Of a stretch of 64,000 nucleotides of DNA, positions 25,905-35,824 are shown in pieces. This stretch comes from an uncultured Acidobacteriia bacterium. Lineage in GTDB: Bacteria > Acidobacteriota > Terriglobia > Bryobacterales > Bryobacteraceae. Where the stretch lies: positions 1 to 64,000 of the forward strand of contig CAIKAS010000219.1 of the NCBI GenBank assembly GCA_903825445.1, written 5' to 3'. The position numbers and the translations under genes were made by a program. Below the pieces are notes generated by a model that made no database searches, was not told where the DNA came from, and saw only the letters and a program-made list of their open reading frames with translations. Numbering within the stretch: the first letter of the stretch is position 1; the number at the start of each line of letters is the position of its first letter.

Positions 25905-27284
25905 ATGCAATTGTTTTGGCTACGCTCACTGATTTCGGAAGACCTTGCGCCTCCTCCGTGGGACCGCCTCATTACCGTGGATTCCGCGGAGAATGTCCCA
26001 ACAGATAACTCCGTCCTTATCGCGGAGATCGCGTGCGAAGCCGATTCCGTTCGTGCCACCTACCTTCTGGAACAAACCCGTTTCGCAATTCCGGTGTGGA
26101 TCTTCGACCCGGTGGCTACGGTAGGTTCGTCAGTGGCCTGGATGAAATCCGGTGCTGCTCACGTGGCTGGCGAAGTGCGCGAACTGTCAATGGCGTTCGA
26201 CGCGATGGACACCAACGCATATATTCCCGACTGTCACGCGGAGGGGTTATCCTCTGATCGTCCGGCACTTCGCCACTGCCCGACAGGAACGATTGCGCCC
26301 GCAGCAGGTTCAGCTATGGTCGGCATCAGCCGAAGCATGCGCGAAGTTCAAAACGCAATCCGCATGGTCGCGGACCGGCAGTGCACTGTCCTTATTGAAG
26401 GTGAGACCGGGACGGGCAAAGAGGTGGTGGCGCGCGAAATCCACGCGACCGGAAGCCGCCGTCACGGCCCCTGGGTCGCTGTCAACTGTAGTGCCATACC
26501 CGAGGCGCTGCTCGAAGCCGAACTATTCGGTTACCTGAAAGGTGCTTTTACCGGCGCCCAGCAGTCGCGCACGGGTAAATTTGAGGCCGCCAACCACGGA
26601 ACGATCTTTCTCGACGAAATCGGCGACATGCCCATCGGCGTTCAGGCAAAGCTGCTCCGGGTTCTTCAGGAGAGAGAGATCGAGCGGCTCGGCGGGAACG
26701 AACGTGTGCGTCTCGATATCCGTGTCATCGCCGCGACTAACGTCGACCTTGCAGGCCGGGTCAAAGAAGGCACGTTTCGGCAGGATCTTTTCTATCGCCT
26801 GAACGTGTTCCAGATCCCGCTGCCTCCGCTTCGTGAACGGCCGGACGATTTTGTCCTGCTGGCGCGGCATTTCCTGCGGAAAGTATGCGCTAACGAACGC
26901 ATTCCGCTCAAAACCCTTGACCCTTCTGCCGTCGACAGGCTTCGCTCCCAGAGCTGGCCCGGTAATGTACGGGAACTGGAAAACGCCATTGAAACAGCGG
27001 TCATCGTCAGCTGCAACAGAGCCGTGATCTTTGCTGTGGACTTGCGTTCTCTGCAATCCACGCTTCCGACCCCGTGTCGGGCAGTGAAATCGGCGTCGCT
27101 TCCACCGGAAGGCGTGGACTATCAGCGCGCCCTGGAGGATTTTGAAGTCGGCATGCTGACTCAGGCGCTGACGCGAGTTCGGGGCAATAAGACTGCGGCG
27201 GCGGATCTTCTGGGCCTCAAACGTACCACTCTGGCTGCCAAGATGAAGGCCTTGGAATCCCGTTTTCCCCTGCTCGCCGCCTAA
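25905..27284 (+). CDS. Sigma-54-dependent transcriptional activator (FleQ/FlrC-like), Fis-type HTH
   Basis: GETGTGKEVVAREIH Walker A, ELFGYLKGAFTGA, GTIFLDEIGDM, RQDLFYRLNVFQIPLPPLRER, C-terminal Fis-like helix. Confidence 0.93.
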   Translation: MQLFWLRSLISEDLAPPPWDRLITVDSAENVPTDNSVLIAEIACEADSVRATYLLEQTRFAIPVWIFDPVATVGSSVAWMKSGAAHVAGEVRELSMAFDAMDTNAYIPDCHAEGLSSDRPALRHCPTGTIAPAAGSAMVGISRSMREVQNAIRMVADRQCTVLIEGETGTGKEVVAREIHATGSRRHGPWVAVNCSAIPEALLEAELFGYLKGAFTGAQQSRTGKFEAANHGTIFLDEIGDMPIGVQAKLLRVLQEREIERLGGNERVRLDIRVIAATNVDLAGRVKEGTFRQDLFYRLNVFQIPLPPLRERPDDFVLLARHFLRKVCANERIPLKTLDPSAVDRLRSQSWPGNVRELENAIETAVIVSCNRAVIFAVDLRSLQSTLPTPCRAVKSASLPPEGVDYQRALEDFEVGMLTQALTRVRGNKTAAADLLGLKRTTLAAKMKALESRFPLLAA

Positions 27285-27358
27285 CCTGTAAAAGCTCAAC
27301 ATGCGATCGGGCCGCAGCTCGCAGCCCTGTGAGCCAGCAATGCCGGATTGATGCACCG

Positions 27359-27754
27359 CTAATTCTTTGGAGCCAAGAGGACGCCAACCTTACCAAGGAG
27401 CCGAACTTCGGCCCTTCCCAACCCAAGCTCCGCCGCGGCCGTTTCCGCCGCCACGCCCGTTCGAAGCATTCGCAGCGCCTTGGCGCGCGTCGAAATGCCG
27501 AGGCGACCGTCACCCGGCATCTCCAGATTCGATGACGTATTGCTCCCAATCTTCTCCAACTCATGAGAAATGCCGGCCAACTGAACCAAGTATTCGCGCA
27601 GCTGTGATTGGACATCACAGCGTGTCCGCTCATGCTCCCGCGCACTCTTGACCTGAAGCCGCCAGCCATGCATAAGGCTGAGAAGGCCTGCAAACAGAGC
27701 CGTCACGCCGAGTCCACCCGCCACACCGACCTCACCTAACATGTTTTCGATCAT
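27359..27754 (-). CDS. Small membrane-anchored protein, DUF2802-like
   Basis: One N-terminal TM; C-terminal RAKALRMLRTGVAAETAAAELGLGRAEVRLLGKVGVLL; 4-nt overlap with upstream gene. Confidence 0.55.
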   Translation of the reverse strand: MIENMLGEVGVAGGLGVTALFAGLLSLMHGWRLQVKSAREHERTRCDVQSQLREYLVQLAGISHELEKIGSNTSSNLEMPGDGRLGISTRAKALRMLRTGVAAETAAAELGLGRAEVRLLGKVGVLLAPKN

Positions 27755-28614
27755 CGAGCCGCCATTCCCAACCGCGAAGTGGCCTCACTCATACCGGAAC
27801 GCAAACGGTCGTCACGACTCGCCAAATGAATCACGCGCACGCCGTAATTTCCATCTACGACGACGACCTCTCCCCTGGCAATCACACAGTTGTTCACAAT
27901 CACCTCCACAGGTTCCGTGATAAGACGATCGAGTTCCACTACGGAACCTGTGTTGAGTTTCAAAATCTCGCGAATTTCAAGCATAGTCTTTCCGAATGAA
28001 ACGCTGACGGGTAGCGCTACATCCAACAACAGCTCAAGCGTCTTGGAAGTTACCGTCTCACGTGCCATGACCGGCACAGGCTCGAACTGTTGCGGGGAGC
28101 TAACCGAACACCCTCGTGCAAACTCAGCGTTCCACAGAATCCGGATCTTCCAAAACTGCAGGCTGTCACTAACTTCGAAGATAGCCTCTTCATTCTGACC
28201 AGTTGGCTGTACCTCATCTTCACCGCCCCCCTGAACGGCTACCTCCCTGCCGAACTCAGCGGACATCGCCTGCGCCATCCCCCCCATCGTCTGTGCCGAG
28301 ACTTCGTTCCAGGTTGAGCGACAGTCACCATCTGTTACCGAATCGATGCCGGCGCCACCCATTACCATCCGGCCGATCGCTTCCCAAAGATCTTTCCCGG
28401 CCACCAGCCAAAGCATGGCACCATCAGCGACCGAGAACGGCTGACGCCATACGACAGGCTCCTCCGGATTGGCGAGCTCGCGATCGGCGGAAACGCTCAC
28501 TTGAAACTCGGCCCCTGTCAACCCGTTCAGCGCGTTGGCCAGAGCCGGCGAACAGTATCCTTCAATGCGAGTCAGTGACTGACTCTGCGGGTGCCCCGAA
28601 CCGGAGGAACTCAT
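27751..28614 (-). CDS. FliN/FliY-like switch protein with N-terminal CheC-like region
   Basis: C-terminal SpoA domain LLDVALPVSVSFGKTMLEIREILKLNTGSVVELDRLITEPVEVIVNNCVIARGEVVVVDGNYGVRV. Confidence 0.8.
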   Translation of the reverse strand: MSSSGSGHPQSQSLTRIEGYCSPALANALNGLTGAEFQVSVSADRELANPEEPVVWRQPFSVADGAMLWLVAGKDLWEAIGRMVMGGAGIDSVTDGDCRSTWNEVSAQTMGGMAQAMSAEFGREVAVQGGGEDEVQPTGQNEEAIFEVSDSLQFWKIRILWNAEFARGCSVSSPQQFEPVPVMARETVTSKTLELLLDVALPVSVSFGKTMLEIREILKLNTGSVVELDRLITEPVEVIVNNCVIARGEVVVVDGNYGVRVIHLASRDDRLRSGMSEATSRLGMAAR

Positions 28615-29378
28615 TGCGCACTACTCCCGCGAACCCCGGGCCAGCGCTGACCGATCGCATTTCGCAGTCGCAGGATAGCCTGTGTTTTTATCTGTGAGAC
28701 ACGCGAAAAGTGAATCCCCATGATCTCCGCGATTTCCCGCAAAGTCAGTTCCTCATAAAAATACAGGCTCAGCACCGTTCTTTCCGCCGCGGGTATGCGA
28801 TCAATCGCCGTCGCAATTAGCCTCTCCAATTCGACCTTCTCAAGCTGCATCGCGGGCGAGTCTTCGTCTGGCGTCGAAATGTATTTAAGCAGGATCGGCG
28901 TCTCTCGCTCGTCGCGCAGGAACTCCAGTTCGCCGATGTCAAGCGCAGCTACTTCTCCAAGCTTTGCCCTGTACTCCTCCACCGGCATTCCCAACTCGGC
29001 AGCAATCTCGGCTTCCTCAGGCGCCCGTCCCCATCGTTGTTCAGCCTTGGCCAGTCCCACCTCCAGCGTGCGAGCCAGCTTCCGCTTCAATCGTGGAGCC
29101 CAGTCGTTGGCGCGCAAACTATCGAGAATCGCGCCCCGGATCCGGTATTCGGCATAGGTTCTCAGCTTTACGTTCTGTGCAGGATCAAAGTTGTCGATTG
29201 CATGGATGAGACCAAGAACCCCCGCAGAAAGCAGATCATCGAGCGTCACCGACTCCGGGAGTCGCTCATGAATCTTTCGGGCGATCAGTCGAACCTGCGG
29301 CAAATGCTCGATGATGAGCCTTTCACGCTCTTCCCCGGTGACCGCTTCCGCCTGATAGTAGTGTGCTGGTACGGCCAC
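28611..29378 (-). CDS. fliA: Flagellar sigma factor 28 (FliA), GTG start
   Basis: LIIEHLPQVRLIARKIHERLPESVTLDDLLSAGVLGLIHAIDNFDPAQNVKLRTYAEYRIRGAILDSLRANDWAPR; AGGA upstream of GTG at 29378. Confidence 0.92.
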   Translation of the reverse strand: MAVPAHYYQAEAVTGEERERLIIEHLPQVRLIARKIHERLPESVTLDDLLSAGVLGLIHAIDNFDPAQNVKLRTYAEYRIRGAILDSLRANDWAPRLKRKLARTLEVGLAKAEQRWGRAPEEAEIAAELGMPVEEYRAKLGEVAALDIGELEFLRDERETPILLKYISTPDEDSPAMQLEKVELERLIATAIDRIPAAERTVLSLYFYEELTLREIAEIMGIHFSRVSQIKTQAILRLRNAIGQRWPGVRGSSAQ

Positions 29379-29391
29379 TTTGCTTTCCTTT

Positions 29392-30585
29392 TCAGGCGGC
29401 TCGTGCCGCCAGGTGATTCGAACACCACACCGATCTGGCCAGCTTCGCCGCACTCACCTCTTCAAGATCGTCCGGAATCTGCGGTCCTGTACCGAGGAAT
29501 GTCGCGGCAATGCCACTGCGAATCATCGTGTCCGCTACAACCCCCAACTCTCGTACCTCGTCCAGACCGGTAAACAGAAGCCTTGACGGCTGCATGGCGG
29601 CAAATCGCGCCACCATATACTGCATATCGGCAGATCTGGCCTCCGCCCTTATGACCAGATGCTTCTCAATATCGTTTCGTTTGACAAAAAACCTCTCCAT
29701 GCTGTCTGCCTCATGGCCGTCTCCCAACGCTGTACCTGGCGTATCGATCAGCAATAAACCGTTCCAGCGTTCGCCTTGCAACGCGAGGGCCAGACTGTCA
29801 TAAGACTCCATCGCCTGGAATGGAACTCCGAGGATTGCAGCGTATCGGGCCGTTTGCTCCACCGCGCCCACACCATGCGCTCCCGCCGACACGATCCGCG
29901 TCGGAATGCGTGCGCGCAGTCCATATCTCATCGCAATCTTCACGAGACTCGTCGTCTTGCCCCTGCCCGCCGGACCGATAAAGGCTAGAGTGCGGTTCTC
30001 ATCGTTACGAATTGGCGCAAAATTCGCAACTGGCAAACGTGCCGTAAGCTCACGGAGTATCCCTTCGCTGCCAGTCATCGGACCCCTCACGGAACCGTCC
30101 AACGCATTGCCTGACGCGCCTCCTGTGACTGGGTCTCGCTTCGACGCTTCAATAATTTGCCGGGCGAGATCTTCTCCAAATCCCGTTTCACAAAGCGCGC
30201 GTACATCAGCGTTATCTGTTTCGGGAGGTAGCCCGTCCGCCGTTCCCGACTTTGCGTCAACGCTGACACTACGGCCTATCGCCAGTCGCAACGCCGAGAT
30301 CTCGCTCCGGATTTCATCGAGACCCATGTCTTTCTGGCGCAAATGGGTCTCTGCCAAACGGGTCGAGGAGATGACCTGCCGTGGCAACCCATAGATTGAC
30401 ATAGTCTCTCCACCGGGCACCGTCCGGCCTGCCTCCCATGCAAACGTGACTTCCAGCCGTCCCAGCGCACGCGTGGATTCTGATGCTGGTCGCGATGTCA
30501 CCAGCAGGGCATCGGGGCCAAGTTCCTTCCTCGCAACTTCCATGGCTGCCTGCACGCTGCTCGCAAAATAGGTTTTAGTCTGCAT
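29392..30585 (-). CDS. flhF: Flagellar biosynthesis GTPase FlhF
   Basis: MQTKTYFASSVQAAMEVARKELGPDALLVTSR; TLAFIGPAGRGKTTSLVKIAMRYGL. Confidence 0.9.
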   Translation of the reverse strand: MQTKTYFASSVQAAMEVARKELGPDALLVTSRPASESTRALGRLEVTFAWEAGRTVPGGETMSIYGLPRQVISSTRLAETHLRQKDMGLDEIRSEISALRLAIGRSVSVDAKSGTADGLPPETDNADVRALCETGFGEDLARQIIEASKRDPVTGGASGNALDGSVRGPMTGSEGILRELTARLPVANFAPIRNDENRTLAFIGPAGRGKTTSLVKIAMRYGLRARIPTRIVSAGAHGVGAVEQTARYAAILGVPFQAMESYDSLALALQGERWNGLLLIDTPGTALGDGHEADSMERFFVKRNDIEKHLVIRAEARSADMQYMVARFAAMQPSRLLFTGLDEVRELGVVADTMIRSGIAATFLGTGPQIPDDLEEVSAAKLARSVWCSNHLAARAA

Positions 30586-30606
30586 ATTTGCCTTGTTGTC
30601 CCATGG

Positions 30607-32676
30607 TTATTGAATAACGCCCGTCGAGTGCACTTTGGCGCCGGAAGGAATCTCGCTGTGGCTCAGAAAAAAAAGGTTCGGAACTGACGACTCCACCGCC
30701 TGGCGCAGAAAGTACCTGCAAGTCGATGCGGTAATTACCGCCACCCGCGATTCCAGCGGACCGACTGCGCGCTGTATCCGCTCCAACAGATCACGAAGCA
30801 CATTCGGGGCCAGTGCGAGCGAGCTGTTTGATTCTCCGTGTTCCACTCCGCCTTCGACAGTCCGCTCGATTGGTTGATCGATGAACCATGCAGAAAGTTC
30901 CCCGTTACCGTCGAGATATGGCTTCACAACTACCCGGCGGATCGATTGTCGAACATATTCGGTCAGCAGCACTGGATTGCGCGTCGTCGGCGCAGCTTCG
31001 CCCAGTGCTTCCAAAATGGATACCGCGTCCCGAATCGACACGCGTTCCCGGAGCAGGTTCTGGAACACCCTCTGCACCGACGCCAACGACAACAGCTTCG
31101 GCACCAGATCTTCCACGACCTTTGGATTATCCGCGCTGACCCGATCCAGCATTCGTTTGGCTTCCTGCCTGGAGAACAACTCGTGCGAGGTGCGCTTGAT
31201 CAGTTCCGATAAATGCGTACTGATGACGCTTAGCGGATCGATTACCGTGTATCCCATTAGCCGCGTTTTATCCGCGAGCGACGCTGGTATCCACCAAGCT
31301 GCCACGCCAAAAGCCGGATCTTTGGTCGGCCTCCCTTCCGCCGGACGCTCAGTTGCCGTCAGCGCGATTGCCAGTTCCATTCCCGGCGGCAACTCAAACC
31401 GCGCCATTTCCACACCCTTCAGACTGATTGCGTACTCTCTGGCGCGCAGGGACAGGTTGTCAGCCACCCGCACCGATGGGATGATGAAGCCCAACTCCGT
31501 CGCCAGTTGCTTGCGAATCCCAGCAATTCTGCGCAATAAAGGAGAGTTCGCGCCACCGGTGAGGAACGAAATCAGTCCAACTCCTACTTCTACAGACAGC
31601 GGTTCAATCCGCAGCAGATCTTCAAGATTCTCACGGGCCGCTTTCGGCTGAGACGAACCGGTATCCAACGACGGCTTCGCCTCCTTCTTTTTCAGTTTCC
31701 AGGCAACAGTACCTATCCCCGCACCCATCAACAAGAACGGTATCCGTGGCAAGCCGGGGAATGCGGCAAGCGCGACTAAAACTGCACTCGAAAGCATGAG
31801 GGGTTGTGACGCCCCAAATACTTGTTTCTGAAATTCGACTCCCAGTCGGTTATCCGAGCTGGCACGCGTAATGATCATCGCACCGGAGATCGAGATCATC
31901 AGCGCCGGTATAACCGTGACAAGGCCATCGCCGATCGTCAAAACGGTATAAGTTTCGAGCGCCTTGTTGATATCCATCCCGTGCTGAACGATACCAATCA
32001 GCAAGCCGGCCACAATGTTAATTCCCGTTATCAGGACTCCCGCCACCGCATCTCTCTGCGTAAAACGACTAGCGCCGTCCATGGCACCGAAAAACTCCGC
32101 CTCCGCGGCCAGTTGCTTACGTCTCTGTCGCGCCGTGGCCTCATCGATCAGGCCAGCGTTCAGATCGGCGTCGATTGACATCTGCTTTCCTGGAAGCGCG
32201 TCCAGCGTAAATCGGGCTGTTACTTCTGAGATGCGGACTGCACCGTGGTTGATGACGACATACTGAATCGCGATTAACACGAGGAAAATGACAGTTCCGA
32301 CGATGTAGTTACCCCCCACCACGAAATTCCCGAAGGCCTGGATCACGTCGCCAGCCGCCGTTGTCCCCCCCTGCCCGTTGAGCAGAATCAGACGGGAACT
32401 GGACACGTTCAGCGCCAGGCGGAACAACGTCAACAGAAGTAGCGTGGTCGGGAATACGTTGAACTCTACCGGCTTCGTGATATACATTGCCACCATCATC
32501 ACGACGACCGACATCATAATGTCGGTGACGATCAAAAGATCCAGCAGAAAACTCGGGATCGGCGTGATCAGCGCCACAATGATTCCCAGCACGGCACCGG
32601 GCACAATTAGCTCCGCTGCCGCGCCCGGAGGCAATCCGAAGCGCGGTCGCTTTATGGCCGACGCCGAGGCGGTCAA
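30607..32676 (-). CDS. flhA: Flagellar export protein FlhA
   Basis: LDLLIVTDIMMSVVVMMVAMYITKPVEFNVFPTTLLLLTLFRLALNVSSSRLIL; FHIPEP-type family. Confidence 0.96.
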   Translation of the reverse strand: MTASASAIKRPRFGLPPGAAAELIVPGAVLGIIVALITPIPSFLLDLLIVTDIMMSVVVMMVAMYITKPVEFNVFPTTLLLLTLFRLALNVSSSRLILLNGQGGTTAAGDVIQAFGNFVVGGNYIVGTVIFLVLIAIQYVVINHGAVRISEVTARFTLDALPGKQMSIDADLNAGLIDEATARQRRKQLAAEAEFFGAMDGASRFTQRDAVAGVLITGINIVAGLLIGIVQHGMDINKALETYTVLTIGDGLVTVIPALMISISGAMIITRASSDNRLGVEFQKQVFGASQPLMLSSAVLVALAAFPGLPRIPFLLMGAGIGTVAWKLKKKEAKPSLDTGSSQPKAARENLEDLLRIEPLSVEVGVGLISFLTGGANSPLLRRIAGIRKQLATELGFIIPSVRVADNLSLRAREYAISLKGVEMARFELPPGMELAIALTATERPAEGRPTKDPAFGVAAWWIPASLADKTRLMGYTVIDPLSVISTHLSELIKRTSHELFSRQEAKRMLDRVSADNPKVVEDLVPKLLSLASVQRVFQNLLRERVSIRDAVSILEALGEAAPTTRNPVLLTEYVRQSIRRVVVKPYLDGNGELSAWFIDQPIERTVEGGVEHGESNSSLALAPNVLRDLLERIQRAVGPLESRVAVITASTCRYFLRQAVESSVPNLFFLSHSEIPSGAKVHSTGVIQ

Positions 32677-33752
32677 GAGCGCGCCGCCTTACCCATGATT
32701 CGGAAGATGTATGCCAGAATTTCAGCGACGGCCCGGTAGAGATGCGGCGGAATGTCCTGGCCGACCTCGACGGACTTGTAGAGCGCCTGCGCCAGGGGCG
32801 GATTCTCGATGATCGGGACCTGATTCTGAATTGCCCGCTGCCGAATTCTCGCTGCCAGATAGTTCCGGCCTTTCGCGACAACCTTAGGAGCCGTCATGAG
32901 TCCCTGGTCGTATCGAAGCGCGACCGCATAATGAGTGGGATTCACAATCACAGCCGTGGCCGAGGTCACATCCTGCATCATGTTGCGGCGGCGCATGTCT
33001 CTCTGGATGCGTCTGACTCGCGCCTTGGTCTGGGGATTGCCGTCGTTTTCCTTTGATTCGTCACGCACCTCTTGTTTGCTCATCCGCAGCCTCTTGCTGT
33101 ATCTCCCCCGTTCGCGAATCAACATCGCGGCTCCCAGTACTACCAGCACAAGCGATGCTCGCTTCAGCGCGTCCCGAATCAACCCCCCTGTCACTAGCGC
33201 GCCCGACGCTACCGGCAACAGCGGGAGCCGCATCAACTCGGGCAGCCGGTCCCGCACCAGGATCCATGTCAGCCAGAACATCAGCGGGATTATGATCACA
33301 GCCTGAGTGAAGTGAGCGACGTTCGTAGCGGGCAGTTCCTTTACGCGATTAGCGGGGTTCAGTTTGTTGAAGTTTGGCATCAGTCGCGCCAGACTGAAAC
33401 CCAGACCGTTCGATGTCAGTTGAAAGAAAACGGTAATCGCCATAACGATTCCACCGAGAATGGCCAGTGGCGCCAGTGCGGTCCGAGCGAGCGCCGTGAA
33501 GAGCGCCAACAAGTCCGTGCTGGTTAATGAGTCTGAAGCGGTGGCGGCGAAGAATGCCCGCTTCAAGCCCAACCGCGTCGTGGATTCTATGTCCACCAGC
33601 CAACCCGGAAAGTAGGCTGTCCCCAACATCACGAATCCGAGAAACTGGAAAGCTGCGACGAATTCGCGCGTCGCTGGAAAGTCTCCTTTCTCCTGGGCCT
33701 TCTTCAGGCGTTGTGGAGTCGCTTTTTCGGTTTGCTGGGATGTGTCAGCCAT
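32673..33752 (-). CDS. flhB: Flagellar export protein FlhB
   Basis: QQTEKATPQRLKKAQEKGDFPATREF; NPTHYAVALRYD autocleavage motif. Confidence 0.96.
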   Translation of the reverse strand: MADTSQQTEKATPQRLKKAQEKGDFPATREFVAAFQFLGFVMLGTAYFPGWLVDIESTTRLGLKRAFFAATASDSLTSTDLLALFTALARTALAPLAILGGIVMAITVFFQLTSNGLGFSLARLMPNFNKLNPANRVKELPATNVAHFTQAVIIIPLMFWLTWILVRDRLPELMRLPLLPVASGALVTGGLIRDALKRASLVLVVLGAAMLIRERGRYSKRLRMSKQEVRDESKENDGNPQTKARVRRIQRDMRRRNMMQDVTSATAVIVNPTHYAVALRYDQGLMTAPKVVAKGRNYLAARIRQRAIQNQVPIIENPPLAQALYKSVEVGQDIPPHLYRAVAEILAYIFRIMGKAARS

Positions 33753-34540
33753 CAGTGACCACTCCGCAGGAGGCCTTCGATCAGCCTCACGCCAGTCGCC
33801 ATGGCCGATTCAAAAATCCCCGGCTGGAAGGCGAGCGTCACCGAGAGCAGCAGCATTGTGGCTGCCAGCTTGATTGGCATTGTCAGGCTGACGAGATGTA
33901 GTTGCTGTTGCATCCTGCCCAGGACTGCAAGCGAAACATCCGCCAATAACAGCAATGCGACAATTGGCGCGGCCACCCGCAGTCCGGTACTAAATATCGT
34001 GCCAAAGAATCGGGCCAATATCTCCGTCCAGCCCGCCTTGAGCGCAAACGAATCTGCTGGACACAGGCGAATGCTGTCCGCCAGCACCTTTACAAGCATC
34101 CTGTCGCCGCCGGTGGCAAAAAACAGCAAACCCGCCGTGAGCTGCGCCAGCGTGATCAGCACGGTTGAGTCCGCTCCGCTGGTCGGATCTATCGTCGATG
34201 CGAAGCCAAATCCGGCCTGCAGGCTTACAATTTGCGCCGCGATCTGAAATACTTCCAGAACAATCCCCACCGTGAGACCAATCGCGAGGCCGATCGAGAC
34301 CTCACTCGCCAGTCCGGAGACGATCCTACCGACAGTTACTCCCGACGTATTCATCGCCGACGACGACTCCCATTCCGGCCACAACATGACAGTGAAGGCC
34401 AAAGATATTACGATTTTCGCGGCTTCCGGGGCGGCTCGAAACGCTGCCAGCGGAAGAAACGCAAATACACCTGAAACACGCGCCAGGGTGAACAGGAAGC
34501 CCATCAGGATGGCATTAGTAAAGAGCGTTTCAGTGCGCAT
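33752..34540 (-). CDS. fliR: Flagellar export protein FliR
   Basis: Polytopic FliR-like ORF between fliQ and flhB. Confidence 0.92.
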   Translation of the reverse strand: MRTETLFTNAILMGFLFTLARVSGVFAFLPLAAFRAAPEAAKIVISLAFTVMLWPEWESSSAMNTSGVTVGRIVSGLASEVSIGLAIGLTVGIVLEVFQIAAQIVSLQAGFGFASTIDPTSGADSTVLITLAQLTAGLLFFATGGDRMLVKVLADSIRLCPADSFALKAGWTEILARFFGTIFSTGLRVAAPIVALLLLADVSLAVLGRMQQQLHLVSLTMPIKLAATMLLLSVTLAFQPGIFESAMATGVRLIEGLLRSGH

Positions 34541-34799
34541 AGTGGCTCAGATTTCCGAGTATGTCCGCCGCGTAAATCATCGTCCGGTGAATCATCCACG
34601 GCATCAGCAGCAGTGCTCCACCCAAGAACGCGACCAGTCTCGGAATAGCACTGAAACTGGAGTCTTGGATCGACGTGACGATTTGAATAAGGCTTACCAG
34701 AATTCCCGTCACCAAACCGATGGCCAGCAGGGGTGAGCATACCCAAAACGCTGCAAGAAACATCTGACAGATCGTGTGCGCGACAAACTCCGGAGTCAC
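34530..34799 (-). CDS. fliQ: Flagellar export protein FliQ
   Basis: 89-aa, two TM, GLVTGILVSLIQIVTSIQDSSFSAIPRLVAFLGGAL. Confidence 0.93.
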   Translation of the reverse strand: MTPEFVAHTICQMFLAAFWVCSPLLAIGLVTGILVSLIQIVTSIQDSSFSAIPRLVAFLGGALLLMPWMIHRTMIYAADILGNLSHYAH

Positions 34800-35521
34800 G
34801 TGGCGAAGCCTTTCATCAGAGACCCGATCGTAAGGTTCCAGCCGTCCACCAGAACGAATAGCAGAATCTTGAATGGCGCCGAAACCATCACCGGAGGTAA
34901 CTGCACCATGCCGATTGAAAGAGTGACTGATGCGACCACTATGTCGACGAGAAGAAAAGGGAGGAATAGCACGGCGCCGATTTGAAATCCGGTCCGCATT
35001 TCCGAGAGCATATAGGCCGGCGCGAGGACTGTGAGGTCCAGTTCCGCCAGCGAATGCGGTTGCGGCGAATGCGTGATCTCCAGAAACAGTTTGACGTCTT
35101 TTTCACGAACATAGCGTGCGAGGTAAATCTTAAGAGGCTTCGCTCCCGCGTCCCACGCCTGCGCCGGGGTCAGGTCGCCACGCTCCATTGGATCCCAGGC
35201 CTCCTTGTATATCTGGGACGCCAATGGGGCCGTGAGTACCGTGGTGAGAAACAGCGATAGCGCCAGCAATACCTGATTCGAAGGAGCGGTCTGCGTACCC
35301 ATTGCCTGACGCAAAAAATGCAGAACGATGGAAATGCGCAAGAATGGAGTCAACGACATAACGATGGCCGGCAACAGCGTCAGCAGAGTCATCAGGACAA
35401 TGATCTGCATTGGAGTTCCAAGGTCTTTCGGAAGTGCTGAGGTCAGCTGAATCGGTGTCGCAGCTCCGGCCACGGAAGCTGTCCCAACCATCGACAGCCC
35501 AACTGTCATTGCCCCCCTCAT
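34796..35521 (-). CDS. fliP: Flagellar export protein FliP
   Basis: MTLLTLLPAIVMSLTPFLRISIVLHFLRQAMGTQTAPSNQVLLALSLFLT; SEMRTGFQIGAVLFLPFLLVDIVVASVTLSIGMVQLPPVMVSAPFKILLFVLVDGW. Confidence 0.97.
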   Translation of the reverse strand: MRGAMTVGLSMVGTASVAGAATPIQLTSALPKDLGTPMQIIVLMTLLTLLPAIVMSLTPFLRISIVLHFLRQAMGTQTAPSNQVLLALSLFLTTVLTAPLASQIYKEAWDPMERGDLTPAQAWDAGAKPLKIYLARYVREKDVKLFLEITHSPQPHSLAELDLTVLAPAYMLSEMRTGFQIGAVLFLPFLLVDIVVASVTLSIGMVQLPPVMVSAPFKILLFVLVDGWNLTIGSLMKGFAT

Positions 35522-35823
35522 CTTCCAGTTCTCCCCGCGAGCCGTTCACCAGTTGCGTCAACATCAATGACTGCGACTGAGCCGGGGGACGTGGCTAAAA
35601 GCAGCACCCTATCTCCTACGGTGACCAAATGTAGTGCATGTTGGGGGCTGAGCGAGATTCGCTCCGTAACCTTCAACTGCGTTAAGGCGCCGGCCCTGCT
35701 TCCCAGGCCTGCCCCCAACCCATGGAATTTAGCCATGCCCCGCTGCCGAAGCCAGTAGAGACTACCCGCCAACAACCCCAGCACCAGCAGAGTGGAGAGC
35801 ACGGGCTGAAGGATATCCGTCAT
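35518..35823 (-). CDS. fliO: Flagellar protein FliO-like
   Basis: Single TM then LTQLKVTERISLSPQHALHLVTVGDRVLLLATS; position between fliN and fliP. Confidence 0.8.
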   Translation of the reverse strand: MTDILQPVLSTLLVLGLLAGSLYWLRQRGMAKFHGLGAGLGSRAGALTQLKVTERISLSPQHALHLVTVGDRVLLLATSPGSVAVIDVDATGERLAGRTGR

Positions 35824-35824
35824 G

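Noticed and set aside
26523-27356. 277-aa minus-strand ORF
   Set aside because: Antisense to the AAA+ core of the sigma-54 activator
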